30,824 nt of DNA from Acanthamoeba lenticulata (lineage: Eukaryota > Discosea > Longamoebia > Acanthamoebidae). The notes below the pieces were generated by a model. That model saw only the letters and a list, made by a program, of their open reading frames with translations. It did not search any database and was not told the origin of the DNA. Shown here in pieces: positions 19,045 through 29,382 of this stretch. Every line of letters starts with the position of its first letter. Position 1 is the stretch's first letter. The stretch covers positions 1-30,824 of the forward strand of contig NAVB01000786.1 of the NCBI GenBank assembly GCA_002179805.1, written 5' to 3'. The position numbers and the translations under genes were made by a program.

Positions 19045-20491
19045 TCATTCGTCGCTTCTCTGCTCTTCTGTCGCTCCTTCTGTTGACTGTTGAGGCTCTC
19101 CTTCTTCGCCGTCGCCTTCGGCTTCCTTTGTCTGTTTGGGCTTTCGCTTCTGCTTTCGCTTGGCGACGGCTTCATCCCCATCGTCCACGTCGTCTGCGCC
19201 AGCCTCAGCCGCCCAGCGGAAGTGCTTGCTGGAAGCACCTTCATCATCCTCCTCCTCATCATCGCCCCCAACGCCGAGGAGGTCGTCCACATCGCCATCG
19301 TCCTCGTCGTCATCATCATCGGAACCCAGGAACTGCTCGAGCTCGCTGTCGCTGAGGGCGCCCAACGAGACCTGCGCCAACGACTCCTTCACCTGCACGC
19401 CTGTTGTGTGCCCCCAACAACAACAACAACAAGCGCCTTCAGAAGGACGCCCAAGCGAGAGAACCAAGGCGAGAGAGCTTCAGCACGGTGGAGGCGCGTA
19501 CGTGGGATGGCTTGCGGGCCGTACTTCTTGAACTCCTCCATCGAGTGCCGGAAGGCAGCCTCGCAGGCCTCGCGGTACTTCTCCTCTTCGGCCTCGAGTT
19601 TCTTCTTCTCGCGCTCCTCGCCTTTGACCAGCTCTTTCTCGAGCTGCTTCTTCTTGGCCTGCATCTCCTTCTCCAGCCTCTGCAGCTCGGCTCTGTGCGA
19701 CGCGATAAAAGGCGGACGTATGTGGGTCAGCGACATGTTGTGCTGCGTGCTACGTTGAACATGATGACGCACCGCTTGATCTGGCGATACTCATCGAGCT
19801 TGTGCTGCTGCGCGATCTTCCACCGCTCGAGCTCCAGAGCCTCGACCTCGACGTTGCGCTCAGCGAGGAGCACCTCGAGGTTGTCGATGTCGTTGCAGAT
19901 GGTGCGCAGGGACTGCTGGAAGCTGGTCAGGCCCTCGAGGATCTTGGGCAGCGTCCAAAGCTCCTTGTAGAGGGCGTTGATGGCTCGGTACTGCGCGTTG
20001 CATCGTTCGAGCACGGGCCGCACCCTTTGGTCCGTAGTCTGCATGAAGGTGTTGTGGTTGTGGTTGTTGTGTTGGCCACAGCAGACACAACAGCGCACTG
20101 CAGGTGTCAGGTGGTCCTACCTCGGCTTTGGCGGCAAGAGTGACTTGATTTTCGTGCATTTGGGCAAGTAGAGACTCATATCTGAAGGAAGAATGGATTG
20201 TGAGCACATCTGCACCGACAAGGTTGAGATGCTGAGAGCGAGCACCGTTGCAAGAGTTCGGCGCCAGCAGCGAAATTGAGTCCATTTTCGTGATAAGATT
20301 CAGGGCCACCGCCTAGGGAAGGTAAGAGTTGGATGGAATGGGCGAGCGATTCGGTTGTTGCCTTCACCGTGCTTGCGTCAAGATTGCGCAAGCCTGTGGT
20401 GCTGCAATTGCAAGAGCGTGAGTACGCGCCTTTAGCGTTACCGGCCATGCACGTACATGTTTTTCAACGAGGACAAACCAGAGGCCAACAT
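19045..20491 (-). CDS. DTNBP1: Dysbindin homologue (BLOC-1 subunit)
   Basis: Six exons (minus): 20491-20457, 20401-20246, 20181-20121, 20038-19773, 19692-19502, 19400-19045; total 1065 nt, 354 residues, phases exact. Dysbindin is a coiled-coil subunit of BLOC-1, which acts in endosome-to-lysosome-related-organelle sorting. The order of features matches the family: a short helical N-terminus (MLASGLSSLKNITTGLRNLD), FAAGAELLQRYESLLAQMHE (the family's AGLELLSRYE region), LPKILEGLTSFQQSLRTICN, LELERWKIAQQHKLDEYRQI, a Lys/Glu coiled coil, YREACEAAFRHSMEEFKKYG, then LGALSDSELEQFLGSD, comparable to the family's D-I-S-D-Q-E-A-L-D-V-F-L. The C-terminus is strongly acidic, then basic (KRKQKRKPKQ), which I do not associate with the family. 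Residues 85-235 are nearly all predicted helix. Confidence 0.85.
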
Positions 20492-20608
20492 GCTGGTGCA
20501 GACGATGCAAGTTATTGTGTTTTTTTTTTTGATTATGTGTTTTAAAAATGAAACAGTAAATAAAAGGCGAAGTATTTTTCTTCGAGTAGAAAAAAGACAA
20601 CACCATCA

Positions 20609-21243
20609 TCAAGAGAGAGGCGCGCCCGGGGCCCACTCGGGCGGGGCCAGCGTGAAGCCAGAGAACTCGAAGGCAGGGGCCACCGTGCAGCTGACCAGCG
20701 TCCATTTGCCAAGCGATCTGGTGGTTGTGGACGAAGACATCATCAGCGAGCGCCAACCCACTGTGACAGTGATGAAGTGGCGTACCGAGCGGCTTGCCAG
20801 GCGTCCTTGGGCACGACGCCCTGCGGCCGCTGGCCGGCCTTGAGGTCGGCACCCAGCACGGTCGTAGTCACCGTCTGGGCGTCTTCCGAGATGGACAGCT
20901 CGAGCGGAGCGCCTGCAGACCAACGCGTCAGCCAGGAAGATTCAAAAAAGAGTTGGTCGGTGTGGGCAGACCCGAGTGCCAGAACCACGTTTCGACGGCG
21001 TCGACTTTGTGCCAGTGAGACTTCTGGCCCTGGGCAAGAAGGAAGTAGATGGCCGTGCACGAGCCCCGCTCGTTCTCCTTCACTCCGGGTGCACGAAAGG
21101 TTTCCTGCATTGATCAACGCACAGATTTAGTGCCACCTCGAGCGATGGCACACGACACACGAGAAAAGCACCTTGTAGTAGCCGCCCTCAGGGTGGGGCT
21201 GCATCCCGAGTAGCTCAACAATCTCCTGCGCCTCCATCTCCAT
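20609..21243 (-). CDS. Cupin_5 / DUF985 family protein
   Basis: Four exons (minus): 21243-21172, 21104-20972, 20912-20786, 20717-20609; total 441 nt, 146 residues, phases exact. The whole protein fits a single small jelly-roll of the DUF985 (cupin_5) family: EIVELLGMQPHPEGGYYKET, RGSCTAIYFLLAQGQKSHWH (candidate metal-site histidines), DAVETWFWHSGAPLELSI, LGADLKAGQRPQGVVPKDAW, and SCTVAPAFEFSGFTLAPPEW. Length is typical. The biochemical role of the family is not well defined; related cupins are sugar-epimerase-like or metal-dependent. The gene starts 81 nt from the stop of the F-box gene upstream and ends 117 nt before the dysbindin start, all on the same strand. Confidence 0.9.
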
Positions 21244-21324
21244 TTTGTAAAACCTAAATAAATAATAATAATAATAAAGCTTGACTGTATTTGTAACAAC
21301 AACAAGATGGCTCCTTCCTCTTCC

Positions 21325-23666
21325 TCACACGGCGTAGACGACGGCTGGCTGGGCCGGCAGGCTGGCCAAGAGCATGCTGTCGCGCGTTGTCCAGGCGAGC
21401 TTTGGCGGTTGTAGACCCACCTCGCCCTCCTCCTTCTGCTACACGCACGTACGAGAGAGGTCAGTCAGTCATGATGTAGTCCATCGTTCCTCTACATGTA
21501 GACGACGTGCCTTGGCCTTGGCCTCGGAAGAGGACGCGAGAAGCGGCGCGCTGGAGCGAAGAAGGCAGAAGGAGGCGCCCTGCGGGCGGAAGATGGCCGT
21601 CCGGACGAGGCCCGGCCGCTCCGGGCGCGGCGGGGCGGCCGTCGTCCCGCGCGGCGTCTGCGCCCCGCCGGCGGCCAACGACTCGTAAAAGGCCGCCGTC
21701 CCGGACCGCTTCCGGGTCGTCACACTGTCCGACGACTCGCCCACCGCGCTCGCGGCCACGAACAAATGCGTCTGCGCCACGTCATCTGCCGCCGCCACGT
21801 CGTCACACGTCAGCATCATCGCCGTGGCCGTGGCCGTGGCCGTGGGCGTACCGGAGCGATGGAAAAAGACAAAGGACCAGGGCCGCGGGAGCGGCGGCGC
21901 GTGCGGGTGGAGCGGCAGCGGCATGGGCACGAGCTGCGGCAGGCCAAAGGCGATGGCCAGCAGCCGGAACCAGGCGGCCGCCACGGGCGAAGAGGACGCC
22001 TGAGGCAGCGGTGCCAGCTGGGCCAGGAAGGCCGACAGCCCGCGGCCGCCGCGCTCCCGGATGGGCCGGCCCTCGGGTCCCGTCACCGACGCCGTGTGCG
22101 CGATCCTGTACCGCGCCGACGCCGACGCCGACGCCGATGCCGATGCCGACGCTGAAGAGGGCGAGGCCGGAAGGGCGATGACGGTCCAGCGGAAGCCCGG
22201 GAGGACGGGCGCGCTCCACAGGACGTGGACGCGCGGGGCGGCGAGACGCAGCCGCGCGGCGAGGGCCTCCTCGAAGCGGCCCACGGGCTCGTCGGCGGGG
22301 ACGTTGCCCAGCCCCGCGGGGCCCATGTCCACAAAGCACTGCTCGTCGGCGGCGTTTAGTTCATGCGGGAGCTCACCGACGTCGACGTCGACGTCGACGT
22401 CAGCGTCAGCGTCGACGGCCGCGGCGGGCTCGAACACGCGGAGGTCGCCCCGGAGGAGCAGCTGAAGCGGCGAGAAGACGAAGCGCGGCTCCGCGGCCGC
22501 CGACGGCGACAGCGAGGTGGTGGCGAACGGCTGCTGGGGCGTCGTGTCGGCCGTGTCGAGCCGGAGGCCGCGCGTGGAGAGGCCAAACAGGCGGCGCCAG
22601 TCGGCGCTGCGCGACGCGGCGAGGACAGCGTCGAGGCGCCGCCGGCTGCAGCCCAGCGCCAGCCCGGCCCGGGCCAGGTCGTCCAGCTGCGCGCGCCAGA
22701 GACCCAGACAGGCCGTCTTCCACATCCACACCCCGTTTTTCTCTGCGCACACGCGCGCGCGTGTGTGCGGTTTGACCAACAACACACGACACGACACGAG
22801 CGCACGACACACACGCTCGTTTCAGTGAAGGAAAAAGAGTAAAGAATGCAAAGAATGAAGAATACCGACGACGGAATGCCAAGCACGACAGACGAGGACG
22901 GCCGAGACGAGGTCGCGCCCGGGCAGGAAGGAGAGGACGTAGGCCAGCATCGAGCGGTTGAGCACGTCAAAGGGCGAAGCGCCCTTCCGCCTGCCGCCGC
23001 CGCCGCCAGTGAGGCTCTTCTTGCGGCTGCTGCTGCCGTTGAACAGGATGCGGCTCCCGATGATCGACCCGCCGCCGCCGCTACGCGTCCCGGTGGAGCC
23101 GTTCTCGCTGGCATCGACGAGGCTCTTCTTCGCCTTCTTCGAAGAAGGGTCCTCTTTGGTCTCCTCCTTCTTCTTGTCCTTCTTCTTCTCTTTCTTGTCC
23201 TTTTTCTCCTTTTTCTTCTCTTTTTTGTCCTTTTTGTCCTTCTTGGCGTCCTTCTCGCCGTCGGCCTGCGGCTCTGCTCCGTTTTCCTCTTCTGCGGCGT
23301 TGGCACACGACATGAGTCCCAAGTCGTCGTCCCTTGGGGGGGGGGGCTGCGCACCTTTGGGCGACTTCTTCTTGCCGCCCAGCCCAAACAGCCTCCCTCG
23401 CGCGGGCGAGTCCTTTCGGGGGAGGCGGCGCGTGAGCGAGATGCACGAACGTGCGTGCGTTGCATTCCAGCGTTTCGCGAAGTGAAGACAAAAGCGACAG
23501 CGGGGGGGGGGGGCAAGAACGAAAGCGAAGCGAAGCGAGAAGAAGGGGGTACCGGTCCAGACTTGCGGGGTGAAAGGACGAGGAGGGACTCCGAGGAGTC
23601 GTTGTCTTTCCGCTTTTTAAACGACAACGTTTTCGTCAACTTCTTCTTGGCACCGGCGTCTTCCAT
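21325..23666 (-). CDS. F-box protein with lysine-rich N-terminus
   Basis: Five exons (minus): 23666-23553, 23412-23355, 23291-22866, 22742-21496, 21435-21325; total 1956 nt, 651 residues, phases exact. The N-terminus is basic (KKKLTKTLSFKKRK), followed by a long KKDKKEKK-type lysine/aspartate run at about residues 69-113. The F-box lies at about 163-218: SPFDVLNRSMLAYVLSFLPG, RDLVSAVLVCRAWHSVV, then WMWKTACLGLW after an intron. F-box proteins recruit substrates to SCF ubiquitin ligases through Skp1. The long C-terminal part (about 430 residues) probably binds substrate; it shows no LRR, WD40 or Kelch repeats, contains Asp-Val and Ala-Ser dipeptide runs, and ends LLASLPAQPAVVYAV. The last acceptor could be three bases upstream (adding one Gln). 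Confidence 0.8.
22114..22152. repeat. GACGCC-type hexanucleotide tract (Ala-Ser run on minus strand)
   Basis: Tandem GACGCC/GATGCC units within the F-box gene exon, read on the minus strand as alternating Ser and Ala. A GACGTC-type tract at about 22377-22412 encodes alternating Asp-Val in the same exon. Confidence 0.8.
22743..22865 (-). repeat. F-box gene intron 3 with CGTGT and CG/CA-rich palindromic sequence
   Basis: The sense strand runs from gtattc through GTGTCGTGCGCTCGTGTCGT to an ACACACGCGCGCGCGTGTG palindrome just before the acceptor gcgcag. The middle matches UNC93-like intron 3 for about 25 nt in the same sense orientation. Confidence 0.7.
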
Positions 23667-23836
23667 CTTGCGTCCTTGGCCAGCGATCAGCGACCGAATG
23701 AAAGACAATTTTTAAAACAAAAAATAAATTAATTGGAATGAGAAATATGCAAAAGGAAAGCGTAGAGAAAAGAGAAACCTACGAGGAAAGCGGTTGGTGT
23801 CGTTGAAGCGCGAACGCAAAGAGTTGACCACAAAAC
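23667..23836. promoter_or_regulatory. Divergent promoter region between F-box and UNC93-like genes
   Basis: 170 bp between opposed start codons (23666 on -, 23837 on +). An A/T-rich stretch at 23705-23735 (aaaacaaaaaataaattaat) is the only visible feature. Confidence 0.5.
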
Positions 23837-26524
23837 ATGTCGTCGATCTTGGGGGATGAAGCCCAAAGGGGAGGCTATGAGACCCTGGAATCGAACAAAA
23901 CGGGTGTAGGCAAGCGCCATCTCATCAATGCCCTCACCCTGAGCACCTCTTTCTTCCTCATTTTCTTTGCCTACTCGTACAATCACTCCTTCCTCCCTCT
24001 CTTTCCTTCTTCGTCTGCTCTTGCGCATCTCCCACTTCCTCATTTCCATTTTCCATTTTCCATTTTCTACAAAATTTGAATCGACTCTACATTTCAAATC
24101 AAATGCTCGAGTTTTCGAATGGGCGAAACGGCTTTGTTGGCTGGCCGCCCACATTGGCCCATCATGACCCGGGTCGCTTGACTCGCACTCTTCCGCGGGT
24201 CTGACCTTTGCGGAGAATCCCGGCGCTTGAGGCAACCACAAGACACGACATCCAAATCTGGCTCATTCACTCTTCTTCTGCTTCTTCTTCTTCTTCTTCT
24301 ACAGGACGACACAGAACCTCGAGTCGAGTCTCATCCCCGGCAAGTTGGGGTGCGCTTCTGCCCCGCCTTCTTCCTCCTCTTCTGGTGTGGCCGCGCCGGA
24401 ACTTACCGCACACGCACACGCACAAACGCGCGCGCAGATACTGGTCCCTGGCGGCCCTCTACGCCTCCTTCTGCATCTCGTCGCTCTTCATCGCGTCGCC
24501 GGTGCGCCTTCCACCCTCGCACGAGCAAAGAACGCGCGCGTGCTCAAGCGCGTGTCGTGTCGTGTCGTGTCGTGCGCTCGTGTCGTGTCGTGCTGCGTCC
24601 TCTTGTTGGTGTGCAGATCGCCAACTTGCTCCCGCCGCGATTCGCGCTCCTGATCGGCGGCGCTGCCTACATCCCGCTCACCGCGGCCAACCTCTACCCG
24701 CGCTGGGGTAGGGATATCCCGCCCTGCGCGCGTGCGACGCGTGTGTGCGGTGCGCGTGTGTGCTAACCGCACGTGCGCGCGTGTGCGTTTGTGTTTGCAG
24801 CGACGTTGATCCCCGCGGCGGTCGTGCTGGGCTGCGGCGCCGGTGTTCTCTGGACCGCTCAAGGTACGCGCACAATGCCACACGCGCGTGTGTGCGTGTG
24901 TTGTGTGCGCTTCATGACACACACGCGCGTGTGTTGTGCCACAGGTTCCTACCTGACGGCGGCGGCCTCCAACTACGCGCGCTCGAAGAACAAGGAGCCC
25001 AAGTCGGCCATGGGCCTCTTCACCGGCATCTTCTTCAGCATCTTCCAGGTGCCGTCCGGCTCCCCGCTCGCTCGCGCTCATGTCTTCTTGTCCTCTTCTT
25101 AACGCGCGTGTGTGCGGTCCGTGTGTGCGGCGCGTGTGTGCGGTGCGCAGTTGACGCAAGTGGTGGGCAACCTGGTCGCCGGCTGCATCTTCATGTTTGG
25201 CGGCCATGACCAAGACCAGGCCCGGTACGCGCGCTCCGCCCCTCCGCGCGCGTGTCGCGCTCACCGCACACACGCGCGACTGACACACACGCGCGACCGA
25301 CACACACGCTGGGTGCCGCACAGGAACATCCTGTTCTACGTGTTCCTCGGCGTGGCCGCGGGCGGCGTGCTGCTGTTCCTCACGCTCGGCAAGGAGGTCA
25401 CCGAGAAGGAGCGCCGCGGCGGCGAGATCAACCAGCGCCTCCTCGTCGAGCGCCAGGGCGGTACCTTCATCCTCTTCCTCCTCCTCCTTCTTCTTCTTCT
25501 TCTTCCTCGTCTTTGCCGTTACTTACCTGCGCGCGTGTGCGGTCGCGTGTGTGCGCAGTCAACTCTGAAGTGCAGCCGCGCGGGGGCGTGCTGGGGCGCG
25601 TGTTTGGCAACGCGTTCGACGTGCTGCGACTCCTGAAGGACCCGCGCATGTTCCTGATGGTGCCCGTGTGCGTCTACTCGGGCATGGAGCAGAGCTTCGT
25701 CCCGGGCGACTTCAACGCCGACATCGTCAAGCAGGCCAAGGGCCTCGAGTGGATCGGTACGCGCGCGCGCGTGTGTTCGCGCGTGTGTCATGCTCACACA
25801 CACACACACACGCGCATGCGGCGGCAGGCTTCGTGATGGCGGTCTATGGCGCGTTCGACGCGCTGGCGAGCGTGCTGCTGGGCCGGATGGCCGACGTGAT
25901 CGGGAAGCGGCTCTACCTGGTGGTGGGCTTTGTCGCGCACGGGAGCTTCATCGCGTTCTACATGGCGTACCTCAACCTGTCCAACATCGCCACCCTCCAC
26001 GACGACTTCTGGATCCTCTTCCTCAGCGCCGCCGTCCTGGGCGTCGCCGACGCCTGCTGGAACACCTTCCCGCCCCTCATGATGTCGGTCTTTTTTGCCG
26101 ACAACGCCGGTGCGCACACGCGCACACGCGCGCGCGTGTCGTGTCGTGTCGTGCTGCGGGGGGCTGACACGCGCGCGTGTCGTGTGCGGTGTGTGCAGAG
26201 CCGGCGTTTGGCAACCTCAAGTTCTGGCAGAGCATCGGGGCCATCTGCCCGTTCGTGTGGGGCCCGCTGCTGGCCTTTGAGACGAAGCTGATCGTGCTGG
26301 GCAGCACCCTCTGCCTCGCCACCATCTCCGTCCTCATCCTCGACCTCAAGGTCTTCTTCCCTCTTGTGGATCTCCTCCTCGTTCTTCTTGCTCTTGTTCT
26401 TGTTCTTGTTCTCACGCGCGCGCGTGTTGTGTGCGCGCAGGTGGCCTCCATCTCCGACACGAGCGACCACGGCACGAGCGGGAAGCCGTCCCTCCACGAT
26501 GACGACGAGGGCGAGGCCCACTAG
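23837..26524 (+). CDS. UNC93-like major facilitator family membrane protein
   Basis: Twelve exons: 23837-23976, 24305-24349, 24438-24501, 24617-24707, 24801-24863, 24945-25048, 25151-25224, 25324-25460, 25559-25756, 25828-26109, 26199-26350, 26441-26524; total 1434 nt, 477 residues, every phase exact. UNC93-family signatures are STSFFLIFFAYSTTQNLES, then LGYWSLAALYASFCISSLFI, GAAYIPLTAANLYPRW, AGVLWTAQGSYLTAAASNYA, MGLFTGIFFSIFQLTQVVGN, and in the second half YSGMEQSFVPGDF, MAVYGAFDALASVLLGRMAD and AACWNTFPP-like GVADACWNTFPPLMMSVFF. About 11-12 helices are expected. UNC93 proteins act as ion-channel regulators or trafficking chaperones in animals; the substrate here is unknown. A short acidic C-terminus ends DDDEGEAH. 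Ten of its eleven introns carry the same CG/CA-rich palindromic sequence. Confidence 0.93.
24350..26440 (+). repeat. CG/CA-rich palindromic sequence filling UNC93-like introns 2-11
   Basis: Introns at 24350-24437, 24502-24616, 24708-24800, 24864-24944, 25049-25150, 25225-25323, 25461-25558, 25757-25827, 26110-26198 and 26351-26440 each contain alternating purine-pyrimidine blocks such as CGCGCGTGTGTGCG and ACACACGCGCG. Intron 5 holds the perfect palindromes CACACGCGCGTGTG and ACACACGCGCGTGTGT. Intron 3 has a (CGTGT)n run. Exons between them lack the pattern. Intron 1 (328 nt) is instead pyrimidine- and AT-rich. Confidence 0.85.
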
Positions 26525-26837
26525 CTCGTTCTTCCTCGAACCAATGCATCCCATCATCATCACCATAAAGCATTTTTTTTTTTTTTTCATATCGTGACAA
26601 AAACATTTATTTATTCAAAATCTATTTGCGCATATAGTTTCATATTTCTATCATTTATATTCCCAAAGGAATTATCGGTTTATTCAATGCATTTTTATTT
26701 TTTTTAATGTCTTCATTTTTTCTTCAAGAATTTTTAATTGTCATGTTGCACTTTTTTTATTTTGTATTTATTGATTTGTTCTATTTTGTACAATAAAATA
26801 TTGATTCAAAAGGGGGCTTCGTCTTATTCTTATTCTT
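26525..26837. other. AT-rich convergent intergenic spacer
   Basis: 313 bp between the stops of the UNC93-like (+) and TMEM144-like (-) genes. From about 26560 it is strongly A/T-rich with long T runs, in sharp contrast to the flanking GC-rich exons, and contains AATAAAAT at about 26791. It probably supplies both 3' ends. No coding signal. Confidence 0.6.
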
Positions 26838-28714
26838 CTAGAAGGAGAGGGCGATGAGAGAGATGGCGAGGGCGCTGACGGCGATGGCGAGGACGAGGGT
26901 GAGGTAGTTGCGTCGGCCCTGGATCTCGTGGAACACAAACACGGACCAGAGCGACGCCACCACGCCCGGCCCGACCGTCGTGATGGGCGTCGTGATCACC
27001 ATCCCGAGCCCCGTCGTCGCCACAAAGTAGCCCAATTGCGCTGCACCTCATCACCATCAACATCTTCATCATCTTCATCTTCATCTTCTTCATCATCTTC
27101 TTCCTCGTCCTCTTCGCCAAACGTACCGAGAGCCCACATGCAGCCGGAGAGGAGGGCCGGGAGGGTGACCTGCGGGAAGAGCTGCGGGTGGTTGCGCGTG
27201 AGCACGCCGTAGACGATGAAGTAGGCCGTGCTCGCCATCAGGATCCCGCAGATGTGCGAGTACAGCTGCACGTCGTCATCACCAGCATCAGCATCAGCAT
27301 CAGCGTGGACATGGACATCGTGGAGGAGGCGCACGTAGTAGATGGCCTGGCGAGGGCCCTCGGGCCGGTTGTCGATGAGCCACTGGGTCGGCGTGAACGA
27401 CACGCCGTAGAGCGAGCCCGCCACCAGCGCCATTATGCCGCCCTGTCGACATATAAGCGGAAAAGAGGAAGAAAATCATAAGAAAAGAGAAGATGAAGAA
27501 GGATGGAGCGTATGGCCACGTACGAGGATGCGCTTCTGGGCAGAGGGCATGGAGTCGAGGTGGAAGAGGGTGATGGGCAGGCAGTGCTTTCGGAGTTCCT
27601 CGGCGGCAGGCAGCGCGAGCGCGTCGAGGTGGAAGTAGTGCATCATGACGTGGCGCATGTCATCGTGCTCCTCCATGTGCACAAAGTGGAGGAACTTTTG
27701 GCGCCACGTCTTTGGGGAGGCCTCCTTGTCTTCTTCGTCGTTGTACTCTTGGTGCTCCTGGTCCTGGCCAGGCCAGCCGTCGCCCGAGGCGCGCGGCAAG
27801 GCCTCTTCCTCGTGTAGCATGAGGCCGAAGCTGGCGATCTCGCTCTCCTCGCGGCGGTGGCTCCTCATGTAGTACGACGGCGCCGTCACGGCGGACTGGG
27901 TTCGCTGGGCCGAAGATGTAGACGACGATGTAGAAGACTTCTTGCGCGGGTGGCCGGACGACAGGAGGGGCGCGTTCTCGTCGGGACTCGCCTCGCAGTC
28001 CATGGCTTTGTCGGCGCTCGAGGCGTTGTTGTTGACGTCCTCGTTGGCGTCGGTGGGCTTGATCATGGTGAAGCACACGCCTGTTGTGCCGAGGATGGGC
28101 ATGAGGCTGGAGACCAAAAGCAAAGTTGTTCTACAAGTGTGTAGTACCGCTGAGGATGGCGATGGCGACGCCGACGTAGTTGAGCAGGGGCCACGAGACC
28201 GTCTGCTGGTGGAGCCCAAACAGGCCAAAGGCGCCCGAGGCCCAGCCCGTCACCTGTGCACCATTCCAAGCCAAGACGTCGTGTCGTGTCGCGTGAGCAA
28301 CTTACGAGCCACAAGAGGCGACTAGACGAGGTCCTACCAAGCAGGCAGTGCCCCACAGGAGGATGCCCAAGCCCAGCCCGATCAGGCGCACGATGGCCAC
28401 CGTCATCAAGTTGCCTGTAGAGCAGCAAAAAAAATAAATAAACGGAAACATAAATATGTATAAAAGTAAAAGAATAAAAAAAATGGCGACGGGGAGGAAG
28501 TACCGGTGGCCCAGAGCAGGCCGCCAAGCATGGAGATGGGCTGGAGGGGAGGCGAGCCCAGGATGAGGTTGGTGGCCTGCCCGACCAGCCAGATGCCGAG
28601 GGCCATAACCCACTGGTAGTAGATTCCATCTCCTACCGGAAACTCTTTTGTTGGCACAAAGTTGCTGCCCCACAACACCACACTTGCGCCCACGCACGCA
28701 AACTCGATCCACAT
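26838..28714 (-). CDS. TMEM144-like multi-pass transporter (DMT-type)
   Basis: Six exons (minus): 28714-28504, 28414-28338, 28253-28148, 28080-27524, 27442-27127, 27040-26838; total 1470 nt, 489 residues, phases exact. The N-terminal half reads FACVGASVVLWGSNFVPTKE, YQWVMALGIWLVGQATNLIL, ISMLGGLLWATGNLMTVAIV, LGLGILLWGTACLVTGWASG, and VAIAILSGVCFTMIKPTDA, an order typical of the TMEM144 family (drug/metabolite transporter fold, ten helices). A hydrophilic loop of about 150 residues (acidic, Ser-rich, EEHDDMRHVMMHYFHLD) lies in the middle. The second half reads GIMALVAGSLYGVSFTPTQW, CGILMASTAYFIVYGVLTRN, AQLGYFVATTGLGMVITTPI and a last helix ending LAISLIALSF. Substrate unknown; sugars are often proposed for the family. 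A 51-nt GT...AG segment at about 27268-27318 could be an additional in-frame intron. Confidence 0.87.
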
Positions 28715-29382
28715 GTTGTGGTGAACACAGAACTAGCTCTCCTCCGTCGCTTTCAGGTCGGAGTTCAGGCATCTGCGTCAAATTTGCACCAAATCTCTGC
28801 TACTTTTCGATGAATATGCTTGGTTTAACTTGAATTTCAAGGCAACTTTTTGTAAGCTGCTATATTTAATAAAAAAAGATGGGTTCAAGATGGGTAGCAA
28901 AAAAATAGGTACTTTTTTATATTTTTTTATTCAAATTAAATTGGCCAATTGGTTAGATTTTTGTAAACTGTACAGTTTACAAAAAATTCATCACAACCAA
29001 ACAAAAAAATTCATAGTTATAATGATAATATTGTTTTTTATATATTTTTATTTTTATATGAAATGTTTGTAAAATTATTAATATATGTGAGAAAAAAAAA
29101 AAAAGACAAAGACATCATGTGCATGATCCCTCATGCAAGAGGGGGGGGGGACTGTCACATGTTGTGATGGGGGACCAGGCCTGCTGGTCCAGTACTGGAG
29201 GATGACGATGAGGACAACGAGGGCCAATGGCGATTTGATGTGCTGACGTTTTCATAAGAATTCTTTTTTTGCGAATTTTGCGATTCGCTTCATTCTTTTC
29301 ACCCCCCCCCCAAAGCGCTGAAGACAACCAGCCAAGAGCAGTCACCCAAATCAAAAGCAAGAAGCAACGATAGTTTTACGTG
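28715..29382. other. Intergenic between TMEM144-like and WASP genes, with AT-rich island
   Basis: 668 bp between divergent start codons. 28800-29110 is an AT-rich island inside GC-rich DNA. To its right are a G run at about 29141-29150, a C run at about 29302-29311, and a hairpin GGACCAG-gcctg-CTGGTCC (29172-29190). No exon is convincing on either strand. Confidence 0.6.
28958..28985. repeat. 28-bp perfect palindrome in the AT-rich island
   Basis: The arms TTTTTGTAAACTGT and ACAGTTTACAAAAA are exact reverse complements with no spacer, centred between 28971 and 28972. A smaller palindrome, TTGGCCAA, lies just upstream (28941-28948). Confidence 0.9.

Noticed and set aside
21803..22339. Minus-strand alternative frame (178 residues) within the F-box exon
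   Set aside because: Ala/Arg/Gly-rich shadow frame; the chosen frame connects at both ends to exons with matching phase.
24864..25323. CRISPR-like or tandem-repeat array suggested by recurring CGCGTGTGTG blocks
   Set aside because: The blocks vary in length, sit inside GT-AG introns between phase-consistent exons, and have no constant repeat/spacer structure.
28830..29072. Lys/Ile/Phe-rich open frame in the AT-rich island
   Set aside because: Composition is that expected from random A/T-rich DNA, codon use is unlike every gene in the window, and it crosses the 28-bp palindrome.
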